DNA from: an uncultured Oscillospiraceae bacterium
GTDB lineage: Bacteria > Bacillota > Clostridia > Oscillospirales > Oscillospiraceae
Assembly: GCA_944385065.1 (NCBI GenBank)
Contig: CALWVX010000004.1
Location: 1-25,731 of the forward strand
DNA length: 25,731 bases
Direction of reading: 5' to 3'
Each line of letters starts with the position of its first letter. The first letter of the stretch is position 1. The notes under the pieces are model-generated. The model searched no databases and was not told the origin of the DNA. It worked only from the letters and a program-made list of their open reading frames with translations. Position numbers and translations under genes: made by a program. This document shows positions 23,478 to 25,731 of the stretch, one piece after another.

Positions 23478-23528
23478 ATATTTCATAAACAAAATTCACA
23501 CATTCGGCACACAGTTACATATTATTCT
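23478..23528 (+). promoter_or_regulatory. Island promoter element, copy 4 (upstream of 4-TM protein)
   Basis: ATATTTCATAAACAAAATTC begins at 23478 behind TTTTTA, and TATTCT (23523-23528) begins exactly 45 bp after its first base. No -35 box is seen. It matches copy 3 at 18 of the first 20 positions. Confidence 0.72.
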
Positions 23529-23584
23529 ATGCCTGTCGATGGGCGAGAGCCCACAGGAGAAACATCATTTGGGAGGAAAAAGTC

Positions 23585-23953
23585 ATGAAGAAAAGTAATT
23601 TCATCGCGCTGATCCTGGGAACCATCGGAGTTGTGTTCTTCGCCTTGGGCATGTGCATGGCCATGCTGCCCGAGTGGGGAATGTTCAATCAGAGAATCGT
23701 CTGCGGCGCCATTGGCCTGGTCGTTCTGCTGATCACCGTGTTTGTCTGGCGGAAGATGGAAGGCAAGGCCCCCATCAAACTCAACGGTAAGGCTGTGGGC
23801 GCCGTCGTGGTTGGTGTACTGGGCGCTCTGCTGCTGGGCGTGGGCATGTGCCTGACCATGGTGTTCGGAAAGATGGTGCTGGGGATCGCAGTCGGGCTTG
23901 TGGGCATCGTGGTCCTGCTGATGCTGATCCCGCTGACCAAGGGAATCCACTGA
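23585..23953 (+). CDS. Small 4-TM protein with internal duplication
   Basis: 122-aa membrane protein with helices at about 6-27, 36-55, 71-93 and 97-116. The two halves are alike: LGTIGVVFFALGMCMAM aligns with VGVLGALLLGVGMCLTM, and CGAIGLVVLLI with VGLVGIVVLLM, so it arose by duplication of a two-helix hairpin. A short basic loop (WRKMEGKAPIKLNGK) joins the halves. TGGGAGGAAAAAGTC precedes the ATG. It is driven by the fourth promoter element and ended by a terminator, so it forms its own unit. I do not recognise a function. Confidence 0.82.
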   Translation: MKKSNFIALILGTIGVVFFALGMCMAMLPEWGMFNQRIVCGAIGLVVLLITVFVWRKMEGKAPIKLNGKAVGAVVVGVLGALLLGVGMCLTMVFGKMVLGIAVGLVGIVVLLMLIPLTKGIH

Positions 23954-23969
23954 GATACATCGTTTAGGC

Positions 23970-24006
23970 GGGGCCGCAGGCGATTTCACCTGATGGCCCC
24001 TTTCCT
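23970..24006 (+). terminator. Rho-independent terminator of 4-TM gene
   Basis: GGGGCC (23970-23975) pairs with GGCCCC (23995-24000), with inner CAGG/CCTG pairing, followed by TTTCCT. It lies 16 bp after the stop codon. Confidence 0.75.
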
Positions 24007-24052
24007 GTACCATTAGGTAAGAAACTGATCATTTAGAAAGCGGGGGTTCAAA

Positions 24053-24163
24053 ATGAAAAAGTTGATCGTTGGCGTTGTTGTGACCTGTGTGCTGCTGGTC
24101 GTGCCGGTGACCGCGGCGGTCCGGATCCTGCGGGATAAGGACAGTCCGGCGGAAAATCAATAA
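24053..24163 (+). CDS. 36-aa single-TM microprotein
   Basis: Small ORF preceded by AAAGCGGGGG, 6 nt before ATG 24053. The product has a basic start (MKKLIVG), a hydrophobic helix of about 20 residues (VVVTCVLLVVPVTAAV) and a charged tail (RILRDKDSPAENQ). It resembles either a single-TM peptide or a short cleavable signal segment with little behind it. It is the third such microprotein in the island and lies 61 bp ahead of the amphipathic repeat gene, so the two may be co-transcribed. Confidence 0.6.
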   Translation: MKKLIVGVVVTCVLLVVPVTAAVRILRDKDSPAENQ

Positions 24164-24224
24164 GAAAAGCAGTTGTATTACAAAGTTTGTCTGTGGCTTA
24201 TAAAAAGTTTGGAGGTATAAAAGC

Positions 24225-24593
24225 ATGAGCGACTATAAGCTGAAAACCGGGAAAATCGGTGAGACGGTCATTGGTGCCTACAAGAAGGTGGAGGACGCCT
24301 TTGTAGACAAGTTTTTGGAGAAGGGCGAAGAGGGCGAGACGGATCTTCGCCTGAAGACTGGAAAAGTGGGAGAGGCCGTCGTGAAGGGCTACAAAGAGGT
24401 GGAGAATACCGTTGTCGGCGCCTACAAGAAAATCGAGGACGCCTTTGTGGATACTTTCCTGGAGAAGAAAGCCGATTCGGAGAAGAATCCCCCCGAGTCA
24501 GATCGCGCAGATGAAGAGACCGCCTCCCGTGCGGAACCGAATGAGGCCGTTCAAGACGTGGAGTCCCACCAGGCATCTTCTGATCGTTCCTGA
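24225..24593 (+). CDS. Amphipathic-helix repeat protein, unknown function
   Basis: 122-aa soluble, highly charged protein made of repeated amphipathic segments. LKTGKIGETVIGAYKKVEDA (6-25) continues as FVDKFLEK, and the pattern recurs at 43-64 (LKTGKVGEAVV, GYKEVENTVV) and 65-81 (GAYKKIEDAFVDTFLEK). The core pattern is Y-K-x-V/I-E-D-A-F-V-D-x-F-L-E-K. The last 40 residues are acidic and probably disordered. Such helices can lie on membranes or bundle with each other, reminiscent of CsbD/YtxH-like stress proteins, although I see no direct family match. TTTGGAGG lies 10 nt before the ATG. Confidence 0.8.
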   Translation: MSDYKLKTGKIGETVIGAYKKVEDAFVDKFLEKGEEGETDLRLKTGKVGEAVVKGYKEVENTVVGAYKKIEDAFVDTFLEKKADSEKNPPESDRADEETASRAEPNEAVQDVESHQASSDRS

Positions 24594-24628
24594 TCGAGGT
24601 AATATATGAAAGCGGCAACAGAGGCCAC

Positions 24629-25446
24629 ATGCTGGAAGCTATCCTGCATGTGGATGCATCAGGGAAAGGCCAGATGTTTCAGAATGCCATGGACATTATG
24701 GCGGACTGAAAAGAGCTGTTGACCATGATTTCCTGCGCCATGCGTGCGGTCCAGGCAAGGTTGGAACCCTTGGATCAGGAATTCGACCTGCGCTATCATA
24801 GAAATCCGAACTCTCCATTGAGTCCGGGCTGAAAAGCGGTGCCAGCATTGCAGAAAAAGCGGCCCGCAGGAGGATTGATTTTACGCCGGACAGTATCGCA
24901 GAATATATACATGATATTGCCAGGGTACGGGTCATTTGTTCTTTTGTGGACGATGTCTATCTGCCGGCGGACGCATTGTCCCAGCAGGATGATGTTACTG
25001 TTCTGGAGTGGAAGGACTCCATCTCGCACTCAAAGCCAAATGGCTACCGGACCCTTCCCCTTGTCATCTCCGTGCCGGTATACTTTTCCTCAAAGAAGCA
25101 TGCCGTTTCAGTGGAAGTCCAGATCCGCACGATCACGATGGACTTCTGGGCCAGTTTGGAGCATCAGCTCAAATACAAGCATGAGATCAGTAACCAGGAG
25201 GATATTGTATCACGGCTTAAAGCTTGCGCAGACCAAATCGACAATCTGGATCAGAACATGCTCCAGATTCGGGAGCAGATCGATTCCTGTCAAGACACCC
25301 CCAGCCGAGAAGAACAGCTTATGGAAAAGATTCAGAGATTAAGAAAGAGATTTCCATGGCCTCTGCTGCTCTGGAATTTTTCTGATACAGCAAGGGCTCA
25401 ACAATCATGCTCTCCCGAACACTTGTGCCGGTCTTCTCTTGAGTAA
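24629..25446 (+). pseudogene. RelA/SpoT-type GTP pyrophosphokinase (small alarmone synthetase) pseudogene
   Basis: Synthetase-domain sequence is clear but broken. In frame 2, MRAVQARLEPLDQEFDLRY and HRNPN match the family's N-terminal part, but an in-frame TGA lies upstream at 24707 and the frame ends at 24823. The homology then continues in frame 1: SGLKSGASIAEKAARRRIDF, RVRVICSFVDDVYLPADAL, SISHSKPNGYRTLPLVISV and VEVQIRTITMDFWASLEHQL, running to a stop at 25446. So there are at least one nonsense codon and one frameshift near 24,805. In the intact family the product makes (p)ppGpp. Several family-typical residues are altered (for example RVRV where GVRV is usual), as expected of decay. The exact 5' limit is uncertain. 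Confidence 0.8.
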
Positions 25447-25534
25447 TAGAAGCTCCGGGAAGCCAATTCAGATCTGGCTTGGAAGCAAGGAGCAGCAGAA
25501 TGAGCGCGCGATGAGCTTTGTAACGAAATAAAAA

Positions 25535-25570
25535 AGCTCGTCGCAAGCGATATGTCGCTTGCGACGAGCT
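25535..25570. repeat. Perfect 16-bp inverted repeat (hairpin 1)
   Basis: AGCTCGTCGCAAGCGA (25535-25550) and its exact complement (25555-25570) flank TATG. The stretch 25447-25731 has no gene I can support. A run of A precedes the stem on the plus strand, which gives a U-tract for a minus-strand transcript, so one role could be a minus-strand terminator. Confidence 0.85.
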
Positions 25571-25614
25571 GGAAGGGGAGGTTAAAATCAATATCTTCTC
25601 ATGGCCAGAAAAAA

Positions 25615-25631
25615 CCGCCGCGCAGCGGCGG
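25615..25631. repeat. Short GC hairpin (hairpin 2)
   Basis: CCGCCGC (25615-25621) and GCGGCGG (25625-25631) flank GCA. AAAAAA precedes it on the plus strand. It directly abuts the next inverted repeat. Confidence 0.65.
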
Positions 25632-25633
25632 AC

Positions 25634-25669
25634 CCAAACCGGAGCCCAGCGATAGCGGGTCCGGTTTGG
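25634..25669. repeat. Inverted repeat with inner stem (hairpin 3)
   Basis: CCAAACCGGA (25634-25643) pairs with TCCGGTTTGG (25660-25669), and CCC/GGG extends the stem inward past a bulged G, leaving a loop AGCGATAGC. The size and position are reminiscent of transfer-origin or element-end structures, but I see no nic-site motif I can name. Confidence 0.65.
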
Positions 25670-25696
25670 AAAGGAGCCGCGACAAAATGAGTGAGA

Positions 25697-25731
25697 GGTG
25701 ACTTTTGTAAAAAAGTCGCCGCGAACGATAT
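25697..25731. repeat. Hairpin 4 and truncated copy of the TTTGTAA..CGATAT repeat
   Basis: GGTGACTTTT (25697-25706) pairs with AAAAGTCGCC (25711-25720) with one G-T wobble. The stretch TTTGTAAAAAAGTCGC...CGATAT to the window end resembles TTTGTAACGAAATAAAAAAG, CGTCGCAAGCGATAT at 25517-25552. It appears to begin a second stem that is cut by the edge. Confidence 0.5.

Noticed and set aside
24710..25446. Reading the alarmone synthetase region as an intact gene from ATG 24725 or a start at 24946
   Set aside because: The N-terminal part lies in frame 2 and the rest in frame 1. Either start alone would lack essential parts of the synthetase domain, so a pseudogene is the better reading.
25319..25591. 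90-aa minus-strand ORF near the right end
   Set aside because: It covers the pseudogene end and the perfect 16-bp hairpin and has no ribosome site. Part of it reads protein-like, but I found no family and cannot support it as a gene.
25535..25731. CRISPR-like or integron attC array from the repeated hairpins
   Set aside because: There are no regular spacers of equal length and no identical direct repeats, and the stems differ in sequence. No integrase or Cas gene is in the window.

Overview
The window looks like a high-GC Firmicutes (Clostridia) chromosome. An Oscillospiraceae-type gut bacterium (Flavonifractor/Oscillibacter-like) is my inference from GC-rich coding sequence, strong AGGAGG ribosome sites, a TPP riboswitch over an ABC transporter, OmpR-type two-component pairs and gut-Firmicute families. 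I see no tRNA, rRNA or CRISPR array.

Left part (1-16,330), ordinary GC-rich chromosome. (i) 1-2,966, minus strand: a thiamine-precursor ABC transporter operon (thiamine-binding protein, permease, NMT1/THI5-like lipoprotein, ATPase cut by the window edge). It has a clear promoter, a TPP aptamer and a terminator that make up a transcriptional riboswitch. (ii) 3,020-10,063, plus strand: an OmpR-family response regulator and histidine kinase, then a four-gene GldA/F/G-like ABC exporter operon ending with a DUF4340 protein. Paired CTTTCAG repeats 11 bp apart, placed the same distance from a -10 box, occur before the regulator, before the exporter operon and in the gap between them, where they may drive a small RNA. 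(iii) 10,091-10,987: a ZIP-family metal transporter with a near-consensus promoter and a palindromic operator. (iv) 11,117-16,327, minus strand: a TetR regulator and a 1,483-aa cytosolic mosaic with TPR-like, SUFU and DUF4253 domains, possibly a multi-immunity protein.

Boundary (16,330-16,950): a minus-strand terminator, frame-broken coding debris and an AT-rich stretch.

Right part (16,957-24,593), an accessory membrane island and the most interesting part of the window. An 8-TM protein, an OmpR-type regulator and a sensor kinase are followed by three paralogous two-TM proteins, a CmpB-like membrane protein, three single-TM microproteins (30, 26 and 36 aa), a permuted NlpC/P60-like cysteine hydrolase, an internally duplicated 4-TM protein and an amphipathic repeat protein. 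Four transcription units share one promoter design: an ATATTTCA..AAAC..AAATTC element whose first base lies exactly 45 bp before a -10 hexamer, with no -35 box. This strongly suggests one activator, most simply the island's own regulator, and a coordinated cell-envelope response that I do not recognise as a described system.

Right end (24,600-25,731): a RelA/SpoT-type alarmone synthetase pseudogene with a stop and a frameshift, then a run of strong hairpins, some sharing sequence, that resembles the non-coding edge of a mobile element.
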